Origin: Nemertoderma westbladi
Lineage: Eukaryota; Xenacoelomorpha; Nemertodermatida; Nemertodermatidae
DNA length: 40,360 bases
Direction: 5' to 3'
Assembly (NCBI GenBank): GCA_032718475.1
Contig: JAUCBJ010006860.1
Coordinates: 1-40,360 of the forward strand
Below the pieces are notes generated by a model. It did not search any database and had not been told where the DNA came from. It was given only the letters and a program-made list of their open reading frames with translations. The position numbers and the translations under genes are program-made. Positions 10,317 to 22,205 of the stretch are shown one piece after another. Within the stretch, counting starts at the first letter, position 1, and each line of letters begins with the position of its first letter.

Positions 10317-10376
10317 TACGAAATTAAATTAAATTAAATAAATATAAAATAATAAAACAAATATAAAATAATATAG
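10317..10376 (+). repeat. LINE 3' tail, A/T-rich simple repeat
   Basis: The LINE ends in AAATTAAATTAAATTAAAT and AATATAAAATAATA repeats with AATAAA-type signals. This fits a 3' end that carries short tandem repeats instead of a pure poly(A). Confidence 0.6.
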
Positions 10377-10399
10377 TCACACACCCACTCCAGACGCTG

Positions 10400-12149
10400 T
10401 TACGTTGGGGAGTCCCTAGATGTTTGTTGGATTAGGGAGGTGGTCGTGGGAAGAGTATCTTGTCTTCCATAGTTTCCGGAGAGTTCTCTGTCTCTTTCCA
10501 GTAAACATAAGCGACCAACTGGGCGATTGAGCTGCTGTGTCTCGAAGACAATTCCCGGTTTCTTGAAGTTACGTCGCATGACGACGAGTTCTACCGATCG
10601 CACCAAACCGTCATCCGAGATGTGAGTCTCGATGATACGACCTGTCTGCCACCGCTTACGTGGAAGATCTGCATCCACAATAAGGACCATGTCTCCAGCG
10701 CTGACGTTTTCTTGCTGCGCAAACCACTTCGTTCGAAGTTGTAGCGTGGGCAGATAGTGCTTTTCGAAATGGTCAGCGAAACGACGGGATAACAACTGCA
10801 TAAGTTGCCAAGTTTGCCGGCAGTATTCGTCTCCGTCTGTGATTTCCGATTGTGGGAGCATGGCTACAGGTTTCTTCAGTAGGAAGTGCACGGGTGTTAG
10901 CGCTTCCAGGGAATCGGGACTCGATGAGACTGGCATAAGCGGTCTCTCGTTGAGATAGGCGGCGATTTCCTCCATTAACGTCCGCAAAAGTTCGTCGGTG
11001 AGATACGCGCGGCACGGCACTATAAAGTGAAATGCGGTCTTCACACTTCTAATTAATCTCTCCCAACTTCCTCCCCACCAAGGGGCGTCGGCGGCGTTGA
11101 AGGTCCAGCTAGACGCTGTTACCTTTAGCTGATCGTCCACCTGTCTTTGGTTCCAATCTTTGACGTAAGCTTTGATTTCATTGTTGGCACCAATGAAGTT
11201 TGTTCCCTTATCAGATCTCATCGTGTTACTAGTTCCAAAGCGAGCGATCTGTCGTCGTAAGCTTAATAGGAAGCTGTTGGTAGATAAATCGTTCACCATA
11301 TCGAGATGGATAGCTCTACAAGTCATACAAACAAAGATGACACACCATCTCTTGACTATAGTCCTAGCACGATATACCAATAGGGCCAAATAAATCCACA
11401 CCGGTATTAGTAAAGGGTGGTTCATAGAAGCTTACTCGTTCCCTAGGTAATTCTGCCTCTCGCTGTGTTAAAGGCCTACTGAATGCTTTCCTACAGGGTA
11501 TACAGTTCCTAAGAACTTGGTTCAGAGCTCTACGGGGTTTATAAAAATAATAGCGAGTTCGAATTTCGCTAAGAACTCGTTCTCTACCAGCATGATAAAG
11601 TTTGCTGTGAACATCTACAATCATCTTGACTTGTATTTCAAGATTTCTAATGAGTATGGGAAACTTAGTGTCAAAGGATAATGGAGCATTTGTTAATCTT
11701 CCTCCAACACGTATCAACCCATCTATCATTGTGCTAGAGAAACGATCCCTTAAGCGCATCTGTGGATTTCTCAACAACAGGAAATACTTATCGGAATCCT
11801 CATAGCATTGCAGGAGTCTCAGCATCTGCTTGTTGGTTTCTTCATGCTCCTGATAACTGATCTTCTCCTTCAGAAACCTGTCGGATATCTTATATTTGGG
11901 AAGATCTTTAACAACATGGACCTGCACCGATGTTAGTGGAGCGGTATCACTATTGGTCTTCGTCCCGGAGTAGTGATGATGAAAACATCGTTTTAAATAT
12001 GTGACGGCCTTACAGAGCCGATTCCAGGAACTGTAGTGATGTATCGCTCTCTGCAGGAGAGGTGAGAGTCCTTGCGAGACGTCTGGTATTCCAGATTTCC
12101 AATCCTTCTCACGGATTTCCACTACAGACTTATTTGTGGCTGTGGGTTT
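10400..12149 (-). pseudogene. BEL-1 integrase region of pol (frameshifted)
   Basis: This continues the pol frame after a TAG at 12150-12152. The zinc-binding HHCC module lies at about 11490-11630 (HSKLYHAGRERV, then NCIPCRKAF). The catalytic core has its first Asp in TNTGVDLFGP (about 11390-11410). A frame change follows at about 11370-11385, and the other frame carries the second Asp in MRSDKGTNF (about 11200-11222) and the Glu in WWGGSWERL (about 11060-11082). A C-terminal DUF5641-like domain typical of BEL/Pao follows (GDMVLIVDADLPRKRW). The stop is at 10400-10402. Integrase inserts the DNA copy into the genome. One nonsense codon and one frameshift separate it from RT and within itself, so it is inactive in this copy. 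Confidence 0.88.
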
Positions 12150-14760
12150 CTAATCCAAAGCGTCGTCTCCGGAAGTATGTAGTACAGACAGATCTACCAT
12201 AGGTTTAAATAACTTCGATTTACTGGCTCGAGTTTTAGGTTTGACTTTCTCCGCTCCCTTGGCCTGTCTAATCTCTGCTGTAGTAAGATGAGGAGGCCAT
12301 TCTTCTTCTTCTTTGTAGAGGAAGTCAGGTCCACCTAACCAGTCTGGAGTATCTACCAGTTCTTGTGGAGTAGCTCCCCTGGAGGCGATGTCTGCTGGAT
12401 TGATCGTTCCAGGGCAATGTCTCCATTGATCCATCGTTGTGCGACTGAGTATAATGGCTACTCTGTTGGTAACGAAGACACTGAACTGACAGACTTCATT
12501 GGTTATATACTCCAACACGAGTAAAGCATCGGTCCAATAGACAGTTTTCTCCAGTGGATAGTCGATCTGTTCTGTTACATTCCGGCCGATGGCTGTAGCG
12601 TATAGAGCCGCTTTTAACTCCGCTCGAGGAACTTTCAACTTGTTGTTTATCAATGCCTTAGAGGTAACCAAGGCGACTTTGATCCCATCCGGAGTTTCCA
12701 CTCTTAGGTAGGCTACTATACCTATTCCCATATCGCTGGCGTCTCCAAACACATGGAGTTGATAGGAATACGTAGGGAGAACATGACCAAAATATGAACG
12801 GGAAATTATAAAGTTCTCGATGGCTGGTAGAGAATCTTCCCATTTCATCCACTTCTTTAATAATTCTCCCTTAAGTGGATCGTCCCGTGAGTGGTTTTCA
12901 AGCCACATTTGTTGTACTAAACTCCGAGCAATCAATATAACTGGGCTAATAAATCCCAATGGATCGAAATAAGTGCTCAGGATACTTAAACAAATCCGTT
13001 TAGTCCGAACTGGATTATCTCGCTGTTTTAGCTGGAAAAACAGGATATCTCTCTCTGTGTCCCATTTCAAACCAAGTGTCTTGGTTTCTGGAAGATCATC
13101 TTTGATTAGATCTAGGTCTTTCGCTCCTCGATCTTCTACTGGGATCAACTCCAGAAACTCACGGGAGTTGCTGGTGAATTTAGTTAATCGAAATCCACCT
13201 CTTTTTAAGCACTCTACCGTTCCTTTAGCGACATCAATGGCTTCTTCGACTGATGGAAGGGACTTTAGATTATCGTCCATGTATATATCCCGTTTGATGT
13301 TGTCAATCACCTCTTTAGAGAAGGCTTCTCGGTTGTCATCCGCAGTGGTGCGTACCACTGAACAGGCGTTTGAAGGGCTTGAGATTATCCCAAAAGCCTG
13401 GATGGTCATCCAGTACTCCACCGGTTTCTGGTTGAGATCTCCTTCAGGCCACCACAGAAATCGTAGGCTATCTCGATCCCTATCTAGCGCCTTGACTTGT
13501 AAGAACATGCCTTCTATATCTGAGGCGAAAGCGATTGAATATTGTCGTAATCTTAAAAGTATTCCCAACAAGGATTGGAGTAAGTTGGGTCCGGGTAACA
13601 ATTCAGAATTAAGGGATTGGCCCATATAGAGGGCGGAGCCGTCAAACACCACTCGTACCTCATGGGGTTTACCGGGTTTGGGAACGTAATGGTGAGTTAA
13701 ATAATACGTTCTCTCGGTTATAGGTGTTTCTTCCGGCACTCGCTCCGCATATCCCTTGCTAATAAATTTCCTCAACTGCGTTTGATACATTTCTTTAGCT
13801 GAAGAATTTGCCGTAAGGCGTCGATGTAGTTGAGCAATTCTTTTCTCCGCCAAGGGTCTGTTGTTTATGAACTTTGGTTCTCGCTTTCGGAAAGGTAGAC
13901 CGATTTCATATCTACCTTGATCTTTAAGAAAACGTGTAGTTGTCTCTTGGATCTGCTTGGCTCTTTCTTCTTCTACCGATAGGGCCTTATCGTAGGAATT
14001 GGGCTCTACAGCCTCTTGAGTAAAGAATCGTACGGCGTGTTCATCCCGAGTCTTGGCATTACAACGTTCAATGACGTCATTCAGTTCGTCGTTATAGTCG
14101 TCTCGTTCTGATGGACGGAGTAGCTGACATAAGTTCACTTGGTTTTGCCAAGTCTCGTTTTCCTTAAGGAGATCAATGGTATTCTCCTCATCGAAGAGTT
14201 GGTGGACATTGTCATTATCTGAGGAGTATGGTGTTCCCTCAGTTGGATCGTCTAACTCACTGCTCTCAACTTCCCATTCTCTTACCTGATATACCTGATC
14301 TTTCGGTAATCTTACCATGAGAGTTCTACGGGAAGGGCCAGTAAAGTACCAACCCACTCTAGTTCTTCCCGCATAAGCTTGTAGTGGTTGCGGTTGAGCA
14401 GGCCGTTTCTCCAATGTCTCGAGCGCTTCATGTGCGTTTTGACCGATGAGTATTTGCACTCCAGGGTAATCGGTGTTGAATCTAGGTATTTCGAGCTGCT
14501 GGGTGAAATCGTCCTCATCCCAGTTATAAGGTTCCACTTGGCTGGTAGCGAAGTTTTTTATCGCAACCATTTTTACTGACCTTATACTATGTTCTCCTAG
14601 TTCATCCTGGGGGGTGGACAACGCACCTACATAATAATCTGCTATTACTGTAGATTTCCAAACCTGCATAATTCCTGACATGTTTAGCTTAGTTCGGAAC
14701 TTGGGTTGTCCAGCAAAGATGTCTTCGGCTAGTTCTTTGTCGATGAATGTTCCTGTAGCC
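12150..14760 (-). pseudogene. BEL-1 protease end, reverse transcriptase and RNase H
   Basis: The frame is open from just after the protease Asp motif to a TAG at 12150-12152 (an 843-residue frame counted from the ATG at 14681). The RT palm has VRVVFDGSA, FASDIEGMFLQV with the motif A Asp, and IYMDDNL (about 13269-13290) with the YMDD catalytic pair. RNase H follows with HVFGDASDMGIG (about 12740), RAELKAAL and WTDALLVLEYI. The Peptidase_A17/RT/RNase H order is standard for BEL/Pao pol. The protein would copy the element RNA into DNA. In sister elements the frame would read on into integrase, and here it ends at a nonsense codon just after RNase H. Upstream it is out of frame with gag-protease. 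Confidence 0.9.
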
Positions 14761-17700
14761 TACTACCGGAGTCAAGAAGGGCGTTCACTATATAACTCCT
14801 TTTAGGTCCGTGGACCCTTAACTGTACTACAGGAAATTCTCGGATTCCTACATTGGAAGTTGGCGCTTTCCAAGATGGTTGTCGATCAGAAGTAGTTAGG
14901 GTGAGGTCGCTGTCTGTGTCTTTTTCATACGTAAGTGCTCGATACACTGCGGTATTTATCATGTAACAGGATTCATCTTCGTCGGGGAATTCATCCGTAT
15001 AGAATCCTTCCATCTCAGAACTTTGGTCAGTGTCGTTCACATCACTGAATTGGACATGTAGTTCGGAATCACTTACCTGACTCGGGCTGTTTCGTTCGAA
15101 TTCAGTGTGCAACAAGATATGATGTTTCGCACCGCACTTTGCACACCTTGTGTCGGAGTAACAGGTTCGCCGTTGGTGTCCTTGTCTGAGGCAATTATAA
15201 CACAACCGCTCATCCCACATGACTTCCCGTCTCTCCGTTAATGATTTCTTCAGGAATTCATCACACATATTCAAACGGTGGGTCCCGTCACATAGCGCAC
15301 ATTTCGGTTTGATGTTACTTACCTTATTTTGAATAACATTGTGCACACTCGTTCTTTCTTCGGGCTTTCTCACCTGAATTCTCTTGGGAGACGTATGAGG
15401 AGTTTTTCTTACCTGTTCTCTCCTGTCATTGGTTCGAGACTTGAATTTACTTACCTGTTCTTTAGGCGTTTTATTTACATAATAAGATCTTTCAGTGTCT
15501 TTCCCGCTATCCTCTCCTTGAGAAGTCTGGCTTTCGCCGTCGTCTGTATAACACACTGGTGTTACCTTTCTCCTAGAAACGGGTTGCTCACTTACCTTGT
15601 TTTCCGGTGTCTTCTCTCTGGACTGCTTTAGGAGTTGTAATTTCACTTCTCCATCTAAGAATGACATGAGATCAGCCATGGTAGGGTCTCGTCGTTGCTG
15701 TTCCATCATATATAACACTTTCTTATCCCAGCGTGTACCTACTCCACCCTTCGGTAAAGTAGAGGCCACAGCTCCAATAACCATAGAACTCTGATATTCA
15801 TGAGACTTACCTAGCCAATCTAATTGTCTACAGATCTCCTGAATCTCATCGGAAAACTCTATAATCCCGCTGCTAATGAACTTTCGGGGCGCTACTAATT
15901 TTGCATACAAATATTTAGCTATGTTATTCCTATTACCATACCTGATGTTTAGTGTATCCCAAACTTGTCTTAATCCATCTGGATGTCCAATAAACTTTAA
16001 CGCCATTAACTTGGGAGATCCTTCCAAGCACTCGATGAGGAATCTAAGTTTCTCTCCGTTAGATAGCACAGAGTTCTGTATGTTATCTTTGTAATATTCA
16101 TTAAAAGGTAACCATTTCATCTCATCTCCATTGAACTTGACGATCTCTCCCACCTTTACCGCTTGACGGGCTTCGGTTCTAGCCATTTGACGCGTAAAAC
16201 TTTCTTGGGCCATCGTGTTATTTAATATCGAGTTATCGGTATATAAATTTCTCGGATTATGATCAAGTCTATAGGGAATATCATTGTCAACAGGTTTATA
16301 ATTACCCTTAATAGGGTTCACTATAGGAGTTTCTACTTCGCTAGCAGTATAGATGCGTGTGGGCTCCACACCTTGCGCATGAGATACTTCAGACCTAACA
16401 GGTTGACACATTGTTACCGGGGGTGGTGGTATACCCTTTTGTGTATTTACTAATTTATCGCGTTCTAATGTGATACTTTGCTGCACTTCTTGCAACTCTA
16501 ACCTACTTTCCCTTACTGTGCCCTTGAACTGCTTGACAGTCTCCTGCATCTGCCCGAGCAGGAGATCCATCCCCCGCCGTCTCTCATCCACCCCCTCGAC
16601 CGCCGAAGCGGGAGCCGCCAACGTTGTAGCGGGCGGACGAGGGACAACGGGCGACAAATCATTAATATTTCGCTCGGAGTCCAGAACATGAACTGTCTCC
16701 TGGGCTGTTCTGCTGGGCACAGGTAGCTTAGTGCTATGCAAAGGGAATCTAGAGGTAGGTTCTGGGAGTACAGGTGTCTCTATCACCGAAGGGGTGGATT
16801 CGAGAACAGGCCTAATTATTTCAGGCTCATCTACTATAGTAGGGAGTCTATCTATTTTAATAATTTGGTCTGGGGGTTCTGTACTACCTAAGTCTGTGCT
16901 AACTAGTTGCTTTCGAACAGCTGGGGGCAAATCAGGCAATTTCTGACGGTGGGACATTCTTCTACGTCTGCTGAGACGAGATCGATTTCCTCCGCCTTTA
17001 GGGTCTGTTGTATCACCTTCATCTGATGATGTAAAACCCTGTCTCTTGGGAGTAGATCGACTCATCATCTGCATTTGACTAGCTGTTAACTGTTTATTTA
17101 TGCAGTCCCGACTCTCCTGAATATCCTCCAACTCCAGTTGGGTGGTCTCTTCAGCTGCTCTTCGTTCTGCTTCTGCCACTGCTCGCTTTCTTTCTGCTTC
17201 TACTGCTGCCGCTGCCGCTTTTCTTTCCACTTCTGCCGCTTTTCTTTCTGCTTCTACTGCTGCCGCTGCCGCCTTTCTTTCCACTTCTGCCGCTTTCCTT
17301 TCCACTTCTGCCGCTTTTCTTTCTGCTTCTACTGCTGCCGCCGCCACTTTTCTTTCTGCCTCTGCCTCTGCTGCTGCCGCTGCTGCTATCTTTCTGTCTT
17401 CTATACGTTTTTTCTTTACTTGTTCTTCTTGGACTCTAGTGATGCGGAGGCGTTCATCAAATTCAGCTTGGTTCGCAGCTCTCATATCCACATCGATTGC
17501 GTCCAACACAAGCTTGGCTCCTTCACTGTTAGGGCTAAGTCCATCTAACCTTCTCCTCAACTCTTCATCTCCTACAAAACGTTGATAGTCCGACAGATAG
17601 ATATCAATAGCATCCCTCTTATGCGGCTTCTCTACCGTCGCTTCACTTTCCACTTGGGAAAATCTAGCGTCTGTGGATTCTTCATGGGTTGAGCGCTCAG

Positions 17701-18565
17701 ATAACTGAGATTTCCAAGGGGCAGTTATTTGAACTTGGAGACTCAACCGCTGTAACCAAGTCTTTACGGCAACTTGCAACGAAGTGTCTTGTCTTCTTTT
17801 CGAAGCCTCCTCAAAGGCCGATAGGATTAGTCTGATTCTTAGAATTCTTTCTCGAACTTGATAAAGCAGATCTCCCTGCTCTTGAGGTCCTTGTGGTTGT
17901 CCAAACAATTGTTCTTCTAATCGCCCCATGGAGCTGAAGAATCACTGTACGTATCCGGCTGCGGACCTCTTCCACACAGCTGGATCGATGGTTTCCTTGG
18001 TTACTCCCATCCTGTGTATGTCTTCCCAGGCAGCTTCCGATAAATCAAACGGGAGTCCGGGTCCGGGGAAGTTCCATTGCGACTCGACAATAGACTTCAG
18101 TTCTTCCCTTGACTACTCCGCATAACTACCCTTAGTCGATCGCTTACTTTTCGCCCAATCAATCTGGTGTTCCTCCACCGCAATCAATAACCTAGTGAGT
18201 ACGGCTGCAGGAAGGATGAGAAGGGGGTCCGAATAAACCGCATCTGTCATCTTTGCTCCGTGCTCGGGTGTCAGCTCTACAGTATCCGCACTACTGGAGC
18301 TGTCGGGCCGCTGAGAAATAAGTTCTCGGCTCGCGGGTGGTTGCTGTTCCGCTGCTTCTTGGTCCCGCTTGACCTGAGCTCTAGTGCCTATGACAGACCT
18401 ACGGTGTTGGACCAGCCTAGGTTCTGATATTACTACTGGGGGAATGATCTTTCTTACAGTAGGAGGTGAGTTGAACTTCAGTCTCACACGTTCCACACTC
18501 CTGTCTGGGTCACAGATGGTCGTATCTAGGAGACTGTCTGACAGGTTTTGCTTGGTGTCAGACAT
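14729..18565 (-). pseudogene. BEL-1 gag and protease N-part
   Basis: The start ATG is at 18565 (MSDTKQ), matching the start of the intact BEL-2 gag at 38449. Two nonsense codons interrupt it: TAG at 18113-18115 and TGA at 17942-17944. BEL-2 has sense codons at both places. From 17929 the frame is open for 1066 residues. An Ala/Glu/Arg/Lys coiled coil lies at about 17155-17400, a DUF1759-like capsid region at about 16130-15610, and three Cys/His modules at about 15300-15110 (including CYNCLRQGHQRRTC and CAKCGAKHH). A protease motif ALLDSGS sits at about 14775. The frame then shifts by one base (about 14757-14764) and ends at 14729. Gag forms the virus-like particle and packages RNA. This copy is defective. 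Confidence 0.88.
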
Positions 18566-18689
18566 GTTTGCTTGTACAGTTGAATGCCTACTGCTATGTT
18601 ACAGTCAAAGCAAGTCTAGTAATTCAGTATCAACTGTTAGCCTAGTAATTAATTACCGATACTGCTACTCAGTGTAGCGTGATATATAT

Positions 18690-19190
18690 ATATAATATAT
18701 TAGAATACCGGTATGCTTATAGTATATATATAAGTATTATTACAGACTAGGTTTGTCACAGAATACCGGTATGTAATTTCAGCCCAAATATATAGCAATA
18801 TATAATAAGCCTATCGTGAATACCGGTATACAGCTTACACTTATAGTATATATAAGTATAATTATGGATTAGAATTAATTACAGAATACCGGTATAATTT
18901 CAGCCTAAATTTATAAATATATAATAGGCCTATCGTGAATACCGGTATACAGTTTACACTTATAGTATATATAAGTATAATTATGGATTAGAATTAGAAT
19001 TAATTACAGAATACCAGTATAATTTCAGCCAAAATTTATAAATATATAATAGGCCTATCGTGAATACCGGTATACAGTTTACACTTATAGTATATATATA
19101 AGTATAATTACAGAATACCGGTATGATTTCAGCCTAAATTTATAGAAATAAATATAATAAGCCTATGGTAAATACCGGTATGTCAATTAT
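18690..19190 (-). repeat. Leader repeat block with TACCGGTA palindromes
   Basis: About four units of roughly 119-125 bp, with starts near 18700, 18818, 18937 and 19062. Each carries GAATACCGGTATAC, a TTATAGTATATATAAGTATAA palindromic stretch and TAATAGGCCTATCGTGAA. BEL-2 has only about two units (38135-38330). Confidence 0.8.
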
Positions 19191-20150
19191 TTTGGAATAA
19201 TTGAATTTCTGAATTTTAGGGGTTACTTGGTTACTTTAACTTACTTTATTACCGTTATTTAAGCAGTAGTCCAACTGATATTAAGACCTAATTGTTGTAT
19301 GGCAGGCCTACTATTTTATAAATCGGTTTGAGTTGATTTATAATACATATACCCGTTAAAATGGGTTTTGTCAATATTTGAAATAAATGTTATTATTTCT
19401 GGGGTAGTCACTACACAGAAGCTGTGCGCTCTCAGTGAAGTGCTACTTGTTGGACACTAATACTAATAATTCTAATTTACCTAAGTTACTTAATACTACA
19501 AATTACGTACAATTCGGGTGAGATTACAATCTCTAAATAAACACAAAAATTACAAGTACGAATTTTTAGGGTAATTTTACAAGAAGTCTACAAACCAGCC
19601 TAACAAAGGGTTAGATTATCTGGTTATTACAACGGACAGGGTACTACGGTATTTGAAAATAATAGGTATTTGAAAATAATAAGTAGTAGTAAATATACTG
19701 CATTGTCCAGATAGGAAAAATGCCACCGTCTGACGACTTATAGCCGTATCGCTATAAGTACTACGTTATGTATCACGGAGTGTTCCTACCTAGAAGTTAA
19801 TTACCGCGGTCTACCAGAACCAACGTGCCTATTAACCACTTTACAACACAAATATACTGCCCACACACTAATCACCTTCGGGAAGCACTGTACACTAAAC
19901 CCTAAATTAGGTACAAGTACTTATACAACAAATAATCAGTAGTTAAAAATACTTGAACAGCCAAAAGAACCACGGTATCTGCTGGAGTGACCGGGGTACA
20001 AAATCACCAGTCTTTACCTACGCCAAGCAGCCCTGATGTAGTACCGGGGTTAATTTAACTATAACGGTATATATAACAAGCACAATTACTGTAGGAATAA
20101 ACTTGGGGATATGAATGTTGCGAATAATCGCATAAACTCTGAATAATAAA

Positions 20151-20728
20151 TATTACGCTACGCGTACAGACTACTCAAACAAAATGCAGACCAAATACTG
20201 ACAGACTACTATCGAGCCTAAACAAACTACGGTATATGCAGACTCCGAAATGGTTAGTTAGTATGCGTTCTAACCGAGTAGTACGACTTATTCTTTCGAG
20301 GGGGTTTACCTCACAGCTCTGGAAGCCCCTACGTTCCCAACTGGCACTTTATCGGACATACACTCTACACACACCGAAATCTCTTCAGACCTAACAACAG
20401 CCAGACAAAATCCAGCCTACAAATTATCTAAATAAGAAATATTACGCTACCCGTACAAACTACACAAACAAAGTACAGACCAAACGCTGGCAGACTACTA
20501 TCAAGCCTAAACAAACTACAGTATATGCAGACTCCGAAATGGTTAGTTAGTATGCGTTCTAACCGAGTAGTACGACTTATTCTTTCGAGGGGGTTTACCT
20601 CACAGCACTGGAAGCCCCTACTTTCCTAACTAGTAATTTATCGGACATACACTCTACACACACTACAGTCCCTTCAGACTTAACAACAGTCAGACAACAG
20701 TCCAGCCTACAAATTATCTGTACAATCT
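20151..20728 (-). repeat. Tandem duplication of about 289 bp in the leader
   Basis: TATTACGCTA occurs at 20151 and 20440. The following sequence, with a CGAGGGGGTTTACCTCACAGC block, repeats with few changes. BEL-2 carries the same duplication (ttaggaagta at 36711 and 36999). Confidence 0.88.
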
Positions 20729-20959
20729 GGGCAGGCTTACACGTCTTCTGCTCAATATTAACCTACAAGTAAATAAAACTGACAGAAATAAGTAAAATCT
20801 CAATAAAAAACCAGGGCTGCAGTCCCTGATTAATTATTAAGGCCTACCGGTATATAATTATCAAAATTGAATAATACTGCTGTACCTGTACTGCTGTAGG
20901 TACCGGTCCGGGTGGTTAGGTAGTCAGGCCTACTAGGTACCGGTTGACCGGTACTTCAG

Positions 20960-20982
20960 CTTTATTGCCTACTGCAATACAG
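20960..20982 (-). promoter_or_regulatory. Hairpin next to the 5' LTR of BEL-1
   Basis: On the minus strand CTGTATTGC and GCAATAAAG are separated by a 5-base loop, pairing with one mismatch. BEL-2 has the perfect version at 36269-36291. The position suggests a role near primer binding or packaging, which is inference. Confidence 0.45.
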
Positions 20983-20998
20983 AAGCTTTATCTGTTAT

Positions 20999-22200
20999 TG
21001 TTTGCGCTTTCAGACCTTTAGCAGTTTAACCTGCCAAATTGGGATGTCTTCTAGATAATAGATCGTCTTTAGCCTATGACAAGTATTTGATACACTACAT
21101 TAGCCGAAGCCAGTCTATGCGCGATCATTCACCCGCTGGATATACCCGGGAGACTGGATTCGGAAGCCTAACCGTATTGCGGTGTAGGCCTACTGTATTA
21201 TTCGACTGATCGTAATATATAATCTCTGACAAATATTACTCACTCTCGGGAAATATTAACAGTTCCTTTAGGATGTGGCGCTCTAAATATGTAAACAGAG
21301 TTATGACTTAAACTAGACACAACGGGATGGCTATAGATTCACGTATATGGCGCATTCTTTAGGAGATGCTTTGTTATCAGTCACAATCATACACAATACT
21401 GCACAATGCTGCACACCGATCTGCCGACCTTCACTAATTTTAGTCACATACAAAGAGAACAACAACCAATACATGTAGGGCCTATGAAATAGCATTAGAT
21501 TCACTTCAAAACCACTTTAATGTAAGTCGCAATCGTTATATGTAACCGGTCTCTCTAACCTTCAGTATATCAAGAAGATTGGGGTGTCTGATTATTGATT
21601 GATATTCTCCAATATAATAATATTCCATCAACAGATATAATGAATAACCGACAGTAAATAGCAGTAAAAATGCAGTGTTTGTAGTTGACAATATGATTAG
21701 GTGAGTGAGTTGTGAGATGCGTTTGGTTTGATATGATTAGCTAAGATAACAGATATACGTTCTATAATTAAGCCTACTAATGTTGGGCTAAAGACTGAAA
21801 ACACAGAGATTCCAAAAGCCGGTCTTCTAGGCTCAGGACAAAATGTAAACATTGACCCATAATGCATTGCGCGATTTCCCGGAGGTTTCTGTACAAAAAG
21901 CAGGAGAATCGCTCTGATTGGTTGACCGAACAAAGAAACACCAGAGAACAAGGAAAAAGCTACACGTGTACAGCTCAGCTGTTAGCTGTCGTCATAGTAA
22001 CTACACTGTTTCAAGAGGATCTAGCGCATTGCGTCATAGAATTGCTAATTATGTCCGCTAAAGTACACATACAGAATAAATGGCTTTGTATGTCCACTAA
22101 AACACCAGTACAGTAAGGATACGGCCTTTTATGCCTGTTAAACCAACTACAGAGTACTTTACGGGGAAAATAACCGGCTAATTCCGCAAAAGCTTTTACA
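20999..22200 (-). repeat. BEL-1 5' LTR
   Basis: The 1202-bp partner of 752-1953. It begins TGTAAAAGC at 22200 and ends GCGCAAACA at 20999 on the minus strand. It contains the same TATA-like box and the ATGTCCRCTAAA motif pair as the 3' LTR. Confidence 0.93.
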
Positions 22201-22205
22201 TGTAT
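22201..22205. repeat. BEL-1 target site duplication, right copy (TGTAT)
   Basis: Identical to 747-751 and directly abuts the start of the 5' LTR. Confidence 0.9.

Larger units (their letters stand above)
6215..10376 (+). mobile_element. CR1/L2-like LINE, 5'-truncated, with intact ORF2
   Basis: Two consecutive plus-strand frames (ORF1 with an RRM-like region, ORF2 with endonuclease and RT) are followed by a short A/T-rich 3' region ending in AAATTAAATTAAAT-type repeats. No in-frame ATG exists for ORF1, and the open frame begins in AT-rich DNA, so the copy is probably 5'-truncated around 6260. I found no clear target duplication. It lies in opposite orientation just past the pol stop of BEL-1. 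Confidence 0.82.
18566..20998 (-). other. BEL-1 5' leader (long, repeat-rich, non-coding)
   Basis: These 2.4 kb between the 5' LTR and the gag start have a homologous counterpart of 2.2 kb in BEL-2 (36253-38448). The leader holds a hairpin next to the LTR, a 289-bp tandem duplication and a block of TACCGGTA-containing repeats near gag. No coding frame is supported. A primer-binding site is expected at the LTR edge, but I could not match one to a tRNA. Confidence 0.75.
752..22200 (-). mobile_element. BEL-1: complete BEL/Pao LTR retrotransposon with nested insertions
   Basis: Two 1202-bp LTRs (752-1953 and 20999-22200) bound the element and a 5-bp TGTAT duplication flanks it. In transcription order (right to left) it contains the 5' LTR, a long leader, gag with CCHC knuckles, an aspartic protease motif, RT with YMDD, RNase H, integrase with HHCC and DDE motifs, a degenerate third coding block and the 3' LTR. 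The order protease-RT-RNase H-integrase and the DUF1759/1758-like gag are BEL/Pao traits. A LINE and an hAT element lie between pol and the third block. Without them the element would be about 15.8 kb, unusually long for BEL/Pao. Several stops and frameshifts make it non-autonomous. Confidence 0.92.

Noticed and set aside
14729-14770. Programmed frameshift between protease and RT
   Set aside because: The shift falls directly after the DSGS active site, with no slippery heptamer visible, and other breaks exist in the element. A disabling deletion is simpler.
17138-17585. Antisense Ser/Ala- and Phe/Cys-rich open frames (also 39466-39843)
   Set aside because: They are shadows of the Ala-rich gag coiled coil on the opposite strand and reflect its codon composition.
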